From Opitutaceae bacterium (lineage in GTDB: Bacteria; Verrucomicrobiota; Verrucomicrobiia; Opitutales; Opitutaceae): DNA of 64,000 bases. Below the pieces are notes generated by a model. That model saw only the letters and a program-made list of their open reading frames with translations. It had not been told where the DNA came from and made no database searches. Positions 48,601 through 56,024 of this stretch are shown here, piece by piece; position 1 is the first letter of the stretch, and every line of letters begins with the position of its first letter. Location of the stretch: the NCBI GenBank assembly GCA_024233285.1, contig JACKPU010000001.1, positions 124,001 to 188,000 of the forward strand, in the 5' to 3' direction. Made by a program: the position numbers and the translations under genes.

Positions 48601-49918
48601 CACCATTGATACAAAGTGTGCTGAACGAATAGTTGTTGATACGCAGCTCCTCGATGAGATCGATGGCAACGTCGATATGATGCTGGCCCTGAGCGCCGTT
48701 GTAGTCGTTGACGTTAATGGAGGGCAGACCCGCCTGCAGCGTGTCACCCATGATCAAGGTGCCCGTGCCAGTGATCGTGTAATTGAGATCCGAATCAAAG
48801 GTCAACGAACGCACCTCCTGATTGCTGTTCATGGTCGCTGTTTGGTTCGGACCGGTCGTGGGGGCATCGCCGAAAAGAATATCCGCGTCAGGCGAAGGCA
48901 CGGCATCATCCACCCAATTGCCAGCGGTCGTCCAGCTGCTGCCACTGCCACCATCGTCCCATTCGAAGGCATCCGGCTGCCAGGGCGACATGGTGACGGC
49001 AAGATTACGGATTTCGTGGATCTCCGTGGAGCCGCCGGTCGCGCCGGTAAAGCCGATCTTGAACGTGTCCGGCCGGTCATAGACGGACAAGTCGGCGGTA
49101 AATGCCGTGATGTAATCCGACGCCGCGCCGAATTTCATGTCCACGGTCAACTGGTTGTTGGCATCAAGCGTAAGCCGGAAACCGCGGTAATCGACTCCGG
49201 TTTGATCAGGCCGCGTGGTGTAGCTGGGAAAATCCATCTGTCCACCCCCGGGCAGACTTTGCAACGGCCCGCTGCCGGCGATGAACTCGTAGTCGCTGCT
49301 CTCGGGCCCGCGCACTGCTATGGCGTTGGGCACAAAGCCGGGGCCACCCACTCTGCCCTCGGTGGCGTTCGAGTAATTACCCCAGTTGTCCAAAGCAATG
49401 CCTAGGTAACCGCCGGGCATGCCCGGATCGGCGGTGCGCTGGGCATATCCCATCGAACCGCCGTAAGATCCCGTGGAAAACGTCGCGGCGGTGGTGCTGC
49501 CATCCACTAGGAAAAAAGTGATGCCGTCGGCGCCGGAGCCGTTCCAGAAGGCATACTCCATCTCAATCTGAATCTGGGCATTGACCGAAAATATCGCGGA
49601 ATCAAACAGGGCGTAGGTGGCTTGGTTGTTGAGGCTTTCCGTCAGGCGCAACCAACCATTGCCCGTTGTATCCACCGTGTTGGCCGTAAGGTAGGGCATG
49701 GTAGATGTCGGTGAACCGCCAAACACCCACCCCGGAGCAGTGGTGTCTTTGAAATCGGTCGTGATGGTGACTTGACCAAAGGCCGCGGTCGCCAGGCCCA
49801 AAAATGCCAACACTAACCCGCGCAACCCCCTGACGGGGCCGCGTATCCCAATGGATCGGATTAGCAGAGTGCAGCTCACAACGTGATACTTACTGCAAAT
49901 CTCCCGCGTAACGGTCAA
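45638..49918 (-). CDS. Giant PEP-CTERM protein with L-type lectin domain and autotransporter-associated beta-strand repeats
   Basis: 1426 residues, secreted. A long N-terminus leads to the signal peptide LRGLVLAFLGLATAAFGQ. Residues about 50-300 form an L-type-lectin-like sandwich (ATYALFDSAIFSVNAQIQIE, NGSGADGITFFLVDGST, GGYLGIALDNWGNY). The next 1000 residues are autotransporter-associated strand repeats of the kind LNKNGAGVVTINNNNSSWSG, GVVALSNTSNNWNGSTTISG, LVKTGEGTLNLTGTNSYSGA. The end is the exosortase signal TPVPEPGTYGAIFIALATGV with WRRRVKALAAR. It is probably exported, processed by exosortase and held in the extracellular matrix or outer surface. No exosortase gene is nearby. Its 3' end overlaps DUF456 by 23 bases. 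Confidence 0.9.
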   Translation of the reverse strand: MTVTREICSKYHVVSCTLLIRSIGIRGPVRGLRGLVLAFLGLATAAFGQVTITTDFKDTTAPGWVFGGSPTSTMPYLTANTVDTTGNGWLRLTESLNNQATYALFDSAIFSVNAQIQIEMEYAFWNGSGADGITFFLVDGSTTAATFSTGSYGGSMGYAQRTADPGMPGGYLGIALDNWGNYSNATEGRVGGPGFVPNAIAVRGPESSDYEFIAGSGPLQSLPGGGQMDFPSYTTRPDQTGVDYRGFRLTLDANNQLTVDMKFGAASDYITAFTADLSVYDRPDTFKIGFTGATGGSTEIHEIRNLAVTMSPWQPDAFEWDDGGSGSSWTTAGNWVDDAVPSPDADILFGDAPTTGPNQTATMNSNQEVRSLTFDSDLNYTITGTGTLIMGDTLQAGLPSINVNDYNGAQGQHHIDVAIDLIEELRINNYSFSTLCINGALDTNGNEIDVNGWGATNFNGAIIGSGDLNKNGAGVVTINNNNSSWSGDVTVNNGMVAVTTNGALGTTAGSTTVNDGGTLAFRAPTVSSSVNYTTTESVTIRGQGIHRGQEGNVGAIYNDGGDNAFAGNITLAADAGIGSRDGVLTLSGQITDGAGTYNLTKRGAGVVALSNTSNNWNGSTTISGGALRITGGENALAGGFSTNGYSGGNLTMNGGVLEIGVGTTFTRRLGTGSDQVQFTGDGGFSAFGANRTVSLTNSSGTANGQLTWNSGSFVPTGNALLLSSDYANAMVTMTNAINFGNGAREVRVANGSASVDATLSGNLTGSGGGLVKTGEGTLNLTGTNSYSGATVIQGGALRGNVSSSSNLVLDGGVRELTGNFTGSLGTGAGQVRWAGDGGFSASGSNRTVTLNNNATTALTWGSTANFVGNGDTLILGSSSANRTLIFNNTLNLGGANRTIRVVDGSATTDARMNRIISNGSLTVVGDGNLAFRGGNHTLAGTVTVKGATVTLESNGNMNSVSGLTVQDGGTFRMDNVVSNDSTRFSNSAGVNLNGGTLAYTGRTSNGNTTETIGAINLTGGASTIDIVNNRSNRYTRLTASSLNRTDGATVNFTNSTTTNGTYSNTGNTPQMLFSSAPTTDDGILAYATVNGTSFASVSGGYITAAASADGSWASGANVSLGDGSFNLGGATDRDVNSVRLNGSGTTALNFSGRNLDIESGGLLVTGGGEKSFTGSGTLFSSSGELIAHIYGSGGLDIGVIVADDGANPVDLTKTGDGTLTLSGSEANTFTGDVYLNDGTLALDKSANTTAITGDIYVGDGRGTDILQINNDEQIADTANLTLYGSEWGGETILQFNGSGGEGVIESFASLTIDGVAIIDFAGGNVCDANFLYLDDLLMSTPDSLLYIRNWIDYTDFLLVRNDAAIDDILPQIYFEGYGPGSYWEPYDSEYSRITPVPEPGTYGAIFIALATGVIFWRRRVKALAAR

Positions 49919-49947
49919 TTCAATTCTGGGGTTATCACCCTATCTAT

Positions 49948-49965
49948 TAGGTATAATCACACCTA
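49948..49965. promoter_or_regulatory. Short dyad upstream of the giant PEP-CTERM gene
   Basis: TAGGT and ACCTA arms separated by eight AT-rich bases lie 30 bases upstream of the start at 49918, inside an AT-rich island unusual for this window. It may be an operator or promoter-associated dyad; nothing else supports it. Confidence 0.25.
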
Positions 49966-49998
49966 TTTTACATCCTGCACAAAAACGCCCTGCGAGTC

Positions 49999-51474
49999 TC
50001 ACAAATATCTATCCAACAACGCGTAATTAAGTTCCAACGACAAGGGGTTCAAACTGGGCAGGATGAGTTCGATCCGGGAAATCGCCGATTTACGCAGGAA
50101 ATAAAGCTGAAGCCCATCCAAGCTCGACAGTCTGATGGCGTAGGTGTCGCGCACGGCTCGTTTCACCGTTTCCATCGCCGCTTCATCCCCGGCGACCCCG
50201 GCTGCGCAAAATACCGCCATCGCGGCCTCCAGCCAGGCGTCTGCCGGATCCTTGGGCAGACGATCCAGCGCATTGACGAGCAGGTTAACCAACTCGGCAT
50301 CGGGATACTCAACCAAGTGCACGGCCAGCAGCGTGCATTCTGCCGGTCGCAGCTGGCGTTCCGGCGCCAGCAACGCAGTGAACTCTGCCTTGAGCCGCGC
50401 TCGATTGCCCATCTTGGCATAGGCCGCAAACGCCAGCCGCGCGATGTCACGCCCCGACAATTCGCGTTGTGCCCCGGCCACGACGCGCAACGCATCCTGC
50501 GGGTAGCCCAACCGAATCAACGTCTCGGCACGGAAAACCCGGTCAAATGGAAATCCCGCCACCGGCGGGGCCTCGAGCAACACTTCGCGCGCCTGATCGG
50601 GTGGAAGTTTCTGCGCTTGCGCCGCCAGGTTGAGCACGGACCGCACCTCCACCGGTACCGCGGTTTGGTTCACCACCGTGGTCAAATCGACATCATCCGG
50701 ACGATGCCGGGCTGCGAACAGCAGGGCATATGTCCATACCGTGGCCAGCCGCGGCTCGGTCGCCAGCTGACTCTGCGCCAGCTCGGCGATCGCATCCAGT
50801 CGGCCGCGCGCCAGCAGACCTTGGAACCAAGCACGGGCGATTTCGGCGCGGCGATCCGGGTGCAGCTGCATCAATTGAAAATACAATCGATCCGATTGCT
50901 GCGGGCTGCCGGCCTGATAAAACTGCGCCAGCATCATCGAGACTTGATAGTGCCAGGGGTTGAGTTGATGCGCGACGGTGAGCGCTTGGATCGCTTCGCG
51001 CACTTCGCCCGCCGCGTATTTTTCCCGAGCCTGCCGGATGAACAAATCCGCGCGCACCCCGCGCAACTCCGACCAAGCCGGCGGCCAGAGCACCTGCCGC
51101 CAGGTGACCTGATAGCCGATGATGCGCATGCTGCTGTAAACGAGGATCGCCATCAGCAGCAGGACTCCGCCAGTCGTGCCGCCGGTGTAGGCGAAAGCCC
51201 GGCCCCAGAATGGTCGCACCTCCGCGCGATCGACGCTGCATACCCACAGCCCCGCGTCATCTTGTTTGAGCAGCGGGCACACCCGGCGGAATCGCTCCCG
51301 CTTGTGCCAGGCCGTGCACGCATCGCAGGCGGTCTTCATGGCCATGCCGGAGTCGCTGGGATGCTGGCAAGGTGCAACGCCGCGGCGACCGCGCAGACGG
51401 AAAATCGTTTTGCGCGCGTTCCAATAGAACAACGCCCAAACCGTCAGCACCATGTCCGTGAGCCAGCCTTTCAC
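49999..51474 (-). CDS. Cys-rich N-terminal, single-pass, TPR-repeat protein of unknown function
   Basis: 491 residues. After a short Arg-rich start, residues about 36-78 contain four Cys and flanking His (CQHPSDSG, TACDACTAWHKRE, RRVCPLLKQ, GLWVCSVDRAEV), a probable metal-binding module facing the cytoplasm. A membrane helix follows (TGGTTGGVLLLMAILVYSSM). The rest is helical TPR-like (ALTVAHQLNPWHYQVSMMLA, FYQAGSPQQSDRLYFQLMQL, VVAGAQRELSGRDIARLAFA). I do not recognise the family. The gene at 51543-52283 lies 68 bases upstream on the same strand. Confidence 0.6.
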   Translation of the reverse strand: MKGWLTDMVLTVWALFYWNARKTIFRLRGRRGVAPCQHPSDSGMAMKTACDACTAWHKRERFRRVCPLLKQDDAGLWVCSVDRAEVRPFWGRAFAYTGGTTGGVLLLMAILVYSSMRIIGYQVTWRQVLWPPAWSELRGVRADLFIRQAREKYAAGEVREAIQALTVAHQLNPWHYQVSMMLAQFYQAGSPQQSDRLYFQLMQLHPDRRAEIARAWFQGLLARGRLDAIAELAQSQLATEPRLATVWTYALLFAARHRPDDVDLTTVVNQTAVPVEVRSVLNLAAQAQKLPPDQAREVLLEAPPVAGFPFDRVFRAETLIRLGYPQDALRVVAGAQRELSGRDIARLAFAAYAKMGNRARLKAEFTALLAPERQLRPAECTLLAVHLVEYPDAELVNLLVNALDRLPKDPADAWLEAAMAVFCAAGVAGDEAAMETVKRAVRDTYAIRLSSLDGLQLYFLRKSAISRIELILPSLNPLSLELNYALLDRYL

Positions 51475-51542
51475 AACCGGGTGCTAGGGGTTAGTCGGCG
51501 AGGCCGCAAGTCCTCACCGGGGCGGCGCAATGGGTTTCATAT

Positions 51543-52283
51543 TCAAAACCCAAACACCTTGAGTTCACCGATCTGCACCTCGAACCGATCTTCATAAGGT
51601 TTTACGCGCTTGAAATCGGTCCAGGTGATTTCGGCCGAACCACCAACCCGAAAGAAGAGCAACCGGCCCGCACCACTGGCAAAGATACGCCGGGGTTGCG
51701 GCACGTATTGCGGATCAACCGTGGCGAAATCCGCCTTGATCTCAATGCGGTCCACCTTCGCCACGCCCAAGGCCCGAAAGGAATCAGTGGTCTTGAGCAT
51801 GAATTCGCTCAAGGTCGCGCTCGCTTCGTCCACCGCCATCAGGACGGCAAACTTCTCCGCCGGCAACCGGCGGCTCGCACCGGGTTGCAGCGGCACTTCG
51901 AACACCACCTGACCGGCGTAGCGTTCCACTTCCCGAGCCCGTTCCAAGTCCATGATCTCACCGAGACTCTTCTCCTCGCGCCGTTTCATTTCCCTGTCCT
52001 TGCGCTTTCGCCAGGAGCGTTCTTCTCGCGCCGTCGGCTCCCGCCCGTCTTGCTGGAGCAAAGTCCATTGCTGGTCATAGGGCAACGAAGGGTCAAAACG
52101 CTCCACGGTGACACCGCCGTCGACCTCCCCTTTGCGGTCATAGACCTGCGTCGTCTGGGTGTAGGCCCAGTGGTTCTCATCAGCCTGCAATTTCTGCAAT
52201 GCCTCCTCCAGCAGCGCCGGCACCGCAGCTGCAGCGAAGGCCGAGTTCAGGGATAGGATCAGCGAAACAAGCAAAATGCGCAT
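51543..52283 (-). CDS. Secreted protein of unknown function
   Basis: 246 residues from ATG 52283 (MRILLVSLILSLNSAFAAAA, signal peptide). The middle is highly charged (TAREERSWRKRKDREMKRRE). The C-terminal half is beta-rich: VFEVPLQPGASRRLPAEKFA, DRIEIKADFATVDPQYVPQP, FEVQIGELKVFGF. The fold could resemble lipoprotein-carrier-like LolA/DUF4412-type sandwiches, but I cannot confirm it. It lies 54 bases upstream of the convergent-order PEPCK region but on the same strand as pckG, so it may be co-transcribed with it. Confidence 0.6.
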   Translation of the reverse strand: MRILLVSLILSLNSAFAAAAVPALLEEALQKLQADENHWAYTQTTQVYDRKGEVDGGVTVERFDPSLPYDQQWTLLQQDGREPTAREERSWRKRKDREMKRREEKSLGEIMDLERAREVERYAGQVVFEVPLQPGASRRLPAEKFAVLMAVDEASATLSEFMLKTTDSFRALGVAKVDRIEIKADFATVDPQYVPQPRRIFASGAGRLLFFRVGGSAEITWTDFKRVKPYEDRFEVQIGELKVFGF

Positions 52284-52337
52284 GGCGCTGTGAACCATGC
52301 GCACTCAGTCAAGTTCCGCAATCTCACGCGGGCGAAC

Positions 52338-54164
52338 TCACATCCGGCAGATCAACAATTCGCGCTCGTAGATCATCTCCTTCGGCAAGCGGTTGTGGAG
52401 ATCGAAGAACAGTTCCTCGTGGCCGAGGATTTCGGCGCGCCAGCCGGCGCGGTCGAAGGCCTGCAATTCCTCGAACTGATCGCGCGGAAACCTCAGACCG
52501 GTCCAATCGATGTCCTTGTAGCGCGGCACCCAACCGATCGGGGTTTCGCTCGCCCGGCCACCGCCGCGGATGCGGTCAAAGACCCATTTGAGCACGCGCA
52601 TGTTTTCGGAAAAGCCCGGCCACATGAACTTGCCCGCCTTATCCTTGCGGAACCAGTTCACGTGGAAAATGCGCGGGGTCTCGCTAAGGCCTTTCTGCAT
52701 GTTGATCCAGTGGCGGAAATAGTCACCCATGTGATAACCGCAGAACGGCAGCATCGCCATCGGATCGCGGCGCACCTTGCCGATGGTGCCCGCCGCGGCC
52801 GCGGTCATTTCCGAACCCATCGTCGCGCCGATGTAAACCCCGCTCGACCAATTGAAGGCCTGATAAACGAGCGGCATGGTCGTCGCACGGCGACCGCCGA
52901 AAATGATGGCGTGAATCGGCACGCCTTCGGGGCTTTCCCAATTTTCATCCATGGTCGGACATTGCCGCGCGGGCGCGGTGAAGCGGGCGTTGGGATGAGC
53001 GGCCTTGGCTCCGTTTTTCTTGGCGAGCGCCGGTGTCCAATCTCGCCCTTGCCAATCGATGGCGTGCTTCGGCTGGTCTTCTGTCATGCCTTCCCACCAC
53101 ACGCCGCCGTCGTCGGTCAGCGCGCAGTTCGTGAAGATCGTATTCTTCGCCAGCGCCTTCATGGCGTTGGGGTTGGTGTGATGACCGGTGCCCGGCGCGA
53201 CCCCGAAGAAACCCGCCTCAGGATTAATCGCGCGCAACCGGCCGTTGGCATCGGGTTTGATCCACGCGATGTCGTCGCCCACCGTTGTGACCTTCCAGCC
53301 TTTCTTGCGGAACGACGCGGGCGGCACCAGCATCGCGAAATTGGTCTTGCCGCACGCGCTCGGAAACGCCGCCGCCACGTAGTGCTTGTGGCCTTCCGGA
53401 TCCTGCACGCCGAGGATAAGCATGTGCTCGGCCATCCAGCCTTCGTCGCGCGCCATCGCGGAGGCGATCCGGAGGGCGAAGCACTTTTTCCCGAGCAAGG
53501 CGTTGCCGCCGTAACCGGAACCAAAGCTCCAGATTTCGCGCGATTCCGGAAAGTGAACGATATACTTTTCCTTGTTGCACGGCCACGACACGTCGGACTG
53601 ACCGGCCGCGAGCGGCGCGCCGACGGAATGCACGCACGGCACCACGCGCTTGAAATCCTCATCAATCAGATCGAACACCTTTTTGCCAATGCGCGCCATG
53701 ATGCGCATGTTGACGACCACGTAGGGCGAATCGGTGAGCTGCACGCCGATCTGCGACATGGGCGAGCCCACCGGGCCCATGCTGAACGCGAGCACATACA
53801 TCGTGCGGCCCTGCATGCAGCCGGCGAACAGGCCCTTGAGGGTCTTGCGCATATCGTAGGGGTTGACCCAGTTGTTGGTCGGACCGGCGGCCTCCTTGGA
53901 GAGCGAGCAAATAAATGTGCGGTCCTCGACGCGTGCGACGTCACTGGCGTCCGAGCGGGCAAGATAACAGCCCGGCCATTTCTTCTGGTTGAGTTTGACG
54001 AACGTGCCGGCCGCGACCATCTGCGTGCACAATGTGTCGTATTCGGCCTGCGAACCGTCCACCCAATGAACGGTGTCGGGCTGGCAAAGCTCGACCATTT
54101 TTTCAACCCAGCGCAACAGGTGCCGGTTGGTGCTCAGGGGGGCGGAGGCGGGGGGCGTTTTCAT
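52338..54164 (-). CDS. pckG: Phosphoenolpyruvate carboxykinase (GTP)
   Basis: 608 residues from ATG 54164 (MKTPPASAPLSTNRHLLRW); a GTG two codons upstream is possible. It makes PEP from oxaloacetate with GTP, the entry to gluconeogenesis. Recognisable blocks: SFGSGYGGNALLGKKCFAL, the P-loop AAFPSACGKTNFAML, VGDDIAWIKPDANGRLRAIN with the metal-binding Asp, and IFTNCALTDDGGVWWEGM, plus NWFRKDKAGKFMWPGFSENM near the C-terminus. Length and motifs put it in the GTP, not ATP, type. No regulatory site is obvious upstream. Confidence 0.97.
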   Translation of the reverse strand: MKTPPASAPLSTNRHLLRWVEKMVELCQPDTVHWVDGSQAEYDTLCTQMVAAGTFVKLNQKKWPGCYLARSDASDVARVEDRTFICSLSKEAAGPTNNWVNPYDMRKTLKGLFAGCMQGRTMYVLAFSMGPVGSPMSQIGVQLTDSPYVVVNMRIMARIGKKVFDLIDEDFKRVVPCVHSVGAPLAAGQSDVSWPCNKEKYIVHFPESREIWSFGSGYGGNALLGKKCFALRIASAMARDEGWMAEHMLILGVQDPEGHKHYVAAAFPSACGKTNFAMLVPPASFRKKGWKVTTVGDDIAWIKPDANGRLRAINPEAGFFGVAPGTGHHTNPNAMKALAKNTIFTNCALTDDGGVWWEGMTEDQPKHAIDWQGRDWTPALAKKNGAKAAHPNARFTAPARQCPTMDENWESPEGVPIHAIIFGGRRATTMPLVYQAFNWSSGVYIGATMGSEMTAAAAGTIGKVRRDPMAMLPFCGYHMGDYFRHWINMQKGLSETPRIFHVNWFRKDKAGKFMWPGFSENMRVLKWVFDRIRGGGRASETPIGWVPRYKDIDWTGLRFPRDQFEELQAFDRAGWRAEILGHEELFFDLHNRLPKEMIYERELLICRM

Positions 54165-54302
54165 GTTCACAGCCTACCCCCGCAACTGCGGTGGGCAAAG
54201 CGCAATCAATGCGGCCCGACCCGAAATAACAGGCCCTCGCACTACGCATTAGTTCCCCAAGCGGTTATCGACAGCCATCAGGACGGGTCATAGATTCGGA
54301 AC

Positions 54303-54470
54303 ATGACCAAGTTGTGCATATTCGTGGGCATGATGCTGGGCAGCTACGGCGGCTGGTATCTCGGCCAGGCCCTCGGCTGGGGTCTGTGGGGCATGTTTAT
54401 GCTCAGCGGCCTCGGCAGCGTGGCCGGCGTCTATGTCGGCTGGAAATACGCCCAGCGGTTCGAGCGCTGA
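54303..54470 (+). CDS. 55-residue glycine-rich membrane protein
   Basis: A short ORF, MTKLCIFVGMMLGSYGGWYL onward, ending KYAQRFER. It has two hydrophobic segments joined by Gly-rich turns (GQALGWGLWGMF, LSGLGSVAGVYVGWK), a glycine-zipper-like pattern. It sits between pckG (divergent) and the CDF transporter (convergent). Codon use resembles the neighbours, with G/C at most third positions, which supports it as real. No family assigned. Confidence 0.6.
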   Translation: MTKLCIFVGMMLGSYGGWYLGQALGWGLWGMFMLSGLGSVAGVYVGWKYAQRFER

Positions 54471-54564
54471 ACGGGCTGCCCGTCTTTACCCGGTCTTTCT
54501 CTTTCCTCTCTACCCCAATCTTTCTCTACGGGTTCGTTTCCGACTTTGGAAGCAAGAGAAAGAT

Positions 54565-55479
54565 TCAACCTCGATCCGCCGGTTCGATATGCACCGCCAC
54601 ATCGGTGATGCCGTGCGGCACCGAAGCCATCAACGTATCCTTGACCGCATGCGCAATGTCATGGCCGGCGCGCACACTCAAGTCGCCGTCCACCCGCACA
54701 TGAATGTCGACCAAGTGACTGAGACCGCTTTTGCGCACGCGGCATTTGTCGATGGCCACGACCCCGGCAACCGACACCGCCAGTTGACGCACTTCGCGTT
54801 CGATCTCCGGTTCGACCGCCGTGTCCATCACATCACCGATCGCCCGGTTGAACATCGTGACGCCGTTGACCGCGATGACCACACAGGCGAGCAACGCCGC
54901 CCAATCATCCGCGGCCTCGTAGCCCTTGCCGCCAATCAACGCGATGGTGATGCCGATGAACGCGGCAGCCGAGGTCAGTGCGTCGGAATAATGATGAAAC
55001 GCCTCGACGCCGAGCGCCGTGCTGCCGTGCTCCTCGCCGGCGCTCGAGAGGCGGCGCGAAAATGAGAATTTCGTCGCCATGACGAACGCCAGCACGAGCA
55101 AAGTGGCCCAGTGCGGCCCTTGATGCGGCGTGATGATTTCGTGGACCGCATGCCAGCCGATCCAACCCGCCGCCGCAAAAATGAACAGCGCCACCGCCAG
55201 GGCGGCCAGCGGCTCCGCCTTGCCGTGGCCGTAAGGGTGATCCTCGTCCGGCGGTCGCGCCGCCACCCGGAAACCGGTCCAGACCAGCAGCGACGAGAAC
55301 ACATCGAGCAGCGATTCGACGCCGTCGGCAATCAGCGCGTAAGTGTGACCCAAAATACCGCCGGCAAATTTCACCGCCGCCAGCACCACATTCAGCAGAA
55401 TGCCGCGCAGCACCAGTCTCGCGCTGTCATGGGCGCGTTGCCGGGCGGCAGCGTGAGCGGCATGGCTGGATGGGGTCAC
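54565..55479 (-). CDS. Cation diffusion facilitator (CDF) transporter
   Basis: 304 residues. Six membrane helices and a C-terminal cytoplasmic domain from about 212. Metal-site residues in the transmembrane part are seen in LIADGVESLLDVFSS (the usual H or D plus D) and EAFHHYSDALTS (HxxxD). DEDHPYGHGKAEPLAALAV between helices 2 and 3 is the conserved family block. The C-terminal domain (HLVDIHVRVDGDLSVRAGHD) is the dimerising metal sensor. It should export Zn2+, Fe2+ or a related divalent cation by proton exchange; the exact metal is unclear. Confidence 0.92.
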   Translation of the reverse strand: MTPSSHAAHAAARQRAHDSARLVLRGILLNVVLAAVKFAGGILGHTYALIADGVESLLDVFSSLLVWTGFRVAARPPDEDHPYGHGKAEPLAALAVALFIFAAAGWIGWHAVHEIITPHQGPHWATLLVLAFVMATKFSFSRRLSSAGEEHGSTALGVEAFHHYSDALTSAAAFIGITIALIGGKGYEAADDWAALLACVVIAVNGVTMFNRAIGDVMDTAVEPEIEREVRQLAVSVAGVVAIDKCRVRKSGLSHLVDIHVRVDGDLSVRAGHDIAHAVKDTLMASVPHGITDVAVHIEPADRG

Positions 55480-55565
55480 AAGACGTTTCGTAAATCGCCC
55501 CTCAGCGCGGCGCGAGGCCGTAATTGACCGGACCCGGCGAACCGGTCAGGCTGTTCGCCTCACTC

Positions 55566-56021
55566 ATGGCCGGCCTCAATGTCGAACGCTCACTCGATCC
55601 GGTGAAACAGTTCTCGGTTTTCGCGGAAAACCGAGTGGGCCGTCTCTACGACCTGATCGCCCTGCTCAAGGAGCACAACGTGCACGTCATGGCCCTGACC
55701 GTGCTCGACACCACCGACAGCGCCATCATGCGCATGGTCGTGGACGACACCGACAAGGCGCGCGAGATCATGGTGAACAACGATTTTCCCTACGTGGAAT
55801 GCGAGGTGCTGGTCGTCGAGGTGCCGGATGAAGCCCATTTGAAAGGCGTGCTCGCCGCCCTGCTCGAAGCCGAGATCAACCTGCATTACATCTACACCTT
55901 TCTCAAACGCCCCGGCAGCAAACTCGCGCTCGCCATGAACGTCGAGGAACCCGATACCGCCGCGCAAGCCCTCAATGGCCGCGGCTTCAAGGTCCTCACG
56001 CACCGCGACATCGCACGCTGA
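55566..56021 (+). CDS. Tandem ACT-domain protein
   Basis: 151 residues from ATG 55566; an upstream in-frame start at 55524 would add 14 residues. Two ACT-like halves are visible: first VKQFSVFAENRVGRLYDLIA with LLKEHNVHVMALTVLDTTDS, second EVLVVEVPDEAHLKGVLAAL with LEAEINLHYIYTFLKRPGS. There is no catalytic domain, so it is probably a small-molecule (amino acid) binding regulator. It is convergent with the solute-binding gene, three bases apart. Confidence 0.85.
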   Translation: MAGLNVERSLDPVKQFSVFAENRVGRLYDLIALLKEHNVHVMALTVLDTTDSAIMRMVVDDTDKAREIMVNNDFPYVECEVLVVEVPDEAHLKGVLAALLEAEINLHYIYTFLKRPGSKLALAMNVEEPDTAAQALNGRGFKVLTHRDIAR

Positions 56022-56024
56022 CGC

